From: Dehalococcoidia bacterium
GTDB taxonomy: Bacteria; Chloroflexota; Dehalococcoidia; DSTF01; WHTK01
Direction: 5' to 3'
DNA length: 49,679 bases
NCBI GenBank assembly: GCA_009377745.1
Contig: WHTK01000026.1
Coordinates: forward strand, 1-49,679
Shown: piece by piece, positions 49,503 to 49,679 of the stretch
Layout of the letters: every line of letters starts with the position of its first letter
How positions within the stretch are numbered: the stretch's first letter is position 1
Notes under the pieces: model-generated
Seen by the model: only the letters and a program-made list of their open reading frames with translations
Databases searched by the model: none
What the model was told of the DNA's origin: nothing
Translations under genes and position numbers: made by a program

Positions 49503-49679
49503 ATGACATCTCAGTCTGGCGACACAATGCTGCCGGGGACCATTCAGGAGGCTCAGGCTTCTATGGGCAAGTACAAGAACTTCTACGAGCGCTGGCTCGG
49601 CATGTGGGACGACTCCCAGGAAGAGAAGAAGAAGGCCCGCGCCGTCATCCACGACGAAGAACTCGAATGGGTCGAGACC
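49503..49679 (+). CDS. 5' end of an unidentified gene (truncated by window edge)
   Basis: ATG 49503 opens a frame of 59 codons that runs off the right edge. The visible part reads MTSQSGDTMLPGTIQEAQ, then MGKYKNFYERWLGMWDDSQ and a charged stretch ending ELEWVET. AGAGG lies 6-8 bp upstream and a possible promoter precedes it. The sequence is hydrophilic, helical and rich in Lys/Glu with a W-x-x-M-W segment; too little is present for a family call. The antisense frame over the same bases is a shadow. Confidence 0.6.
   Translation, partial: MTSQSGDTMLPGTIQEAQASMGKYKNFYERWLGMWDDSQEEKKKARAVIHDEELEWVET

Noticed and set aside
49407..49652. Minus-strand frame at the right edge
   Set aside because: It covers a plus-strand frame with a start, ribosome site and charged protein-like composition; the minus frame looks like its shadow.

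Overview
The window is GC-rich, gene-dense bacterial chromosome, most consistent with an uncultured Chloroflexota (Dehalococcoidia/SAR202/Thermomicrobia-like). This is inferred from the gene set: a PimA/PIP-synthase-type lipid cluster, a Tad pilus locus, an F420-type luciferase-like oxidoreductase, Ku, RNase Y-YmdB, and frequent TTG/GTG starts. No rRNA or other definitive marker is present, so the taxon is an inference. Ordinary chromosomal genes dominate; I see no prophage, integrase, transposase or CRISPR array.

Layout. (1) 1-7668: a truncated GNAT gene, then a plus-strand series resembling phosphatidylinositol-mannoside (PIM) synthesis: a double-domain lysophospholipid acyltransferase, a PHP phosphoesterase, a PimA-like mannosyltransferase, a CDP-alcohol phosphatidyltransferase with an intact signature, a two-domain thioredoxin-fold protein and a polytopic GT-C-like protein. 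A second GT-C protein resembling MptA/MptB lies at 20691-22220. (2) 7751-13468: prfB with its programmed frameshift site and an adjoining membrane-anchored metallopeptidase, a lipoprotein, a family 4/5 uracil-DNA glycosylase, a VOC protein, an orphan ABC-2 permease and an unknown membrane protein. (3) 13518-24606: class II aldolase, two paralogous bicupins flanking an MMPL exporter, a 54-aa membrane protein, a lone receiver-domain protein, the MptA/B-like GT, an MFS carrier and an LLM oxidoreductase. (4) 24770-27077: Ku, and a Tat-exported glycosidase-like protein with two LysM repeats. (5) 27116-40368: a minus-strand Tad/Flp pilus locus (flp, flp-like with in-frame amber, frameshifted cpaB, cpaE, cpaF, tadB, tadC, DUF192) preceded by a membrane protein, an ECF sigma factor with a small partner and a VWA/FHA-like protein. 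Opposite these is a winged-helix AAA ATPase, divergent across a 673-bp intergenic region. (6) 40460-49679: SRAP/YedK protein, tRNA(CAT) probably Ile2, rny-ymdB, a second PHP protein, small proteins, YjbQ, a VWA protein and a truncated gene at the right edge.

The most unusual features are: a family of intergenic hairpins made from 7-bp units (GTAACAA and variants), with five copies, three of them two-armed and placed just before start codons; the PIM-like cluster with a fused tandem acyltransferase; and disruptions in the pilus operon (amber codon in one pilin frame, frameshift in cpaB) next to an intact pilin with its own strong terminator. All functional assignments rest on motif recognition by eye; no database search was run.
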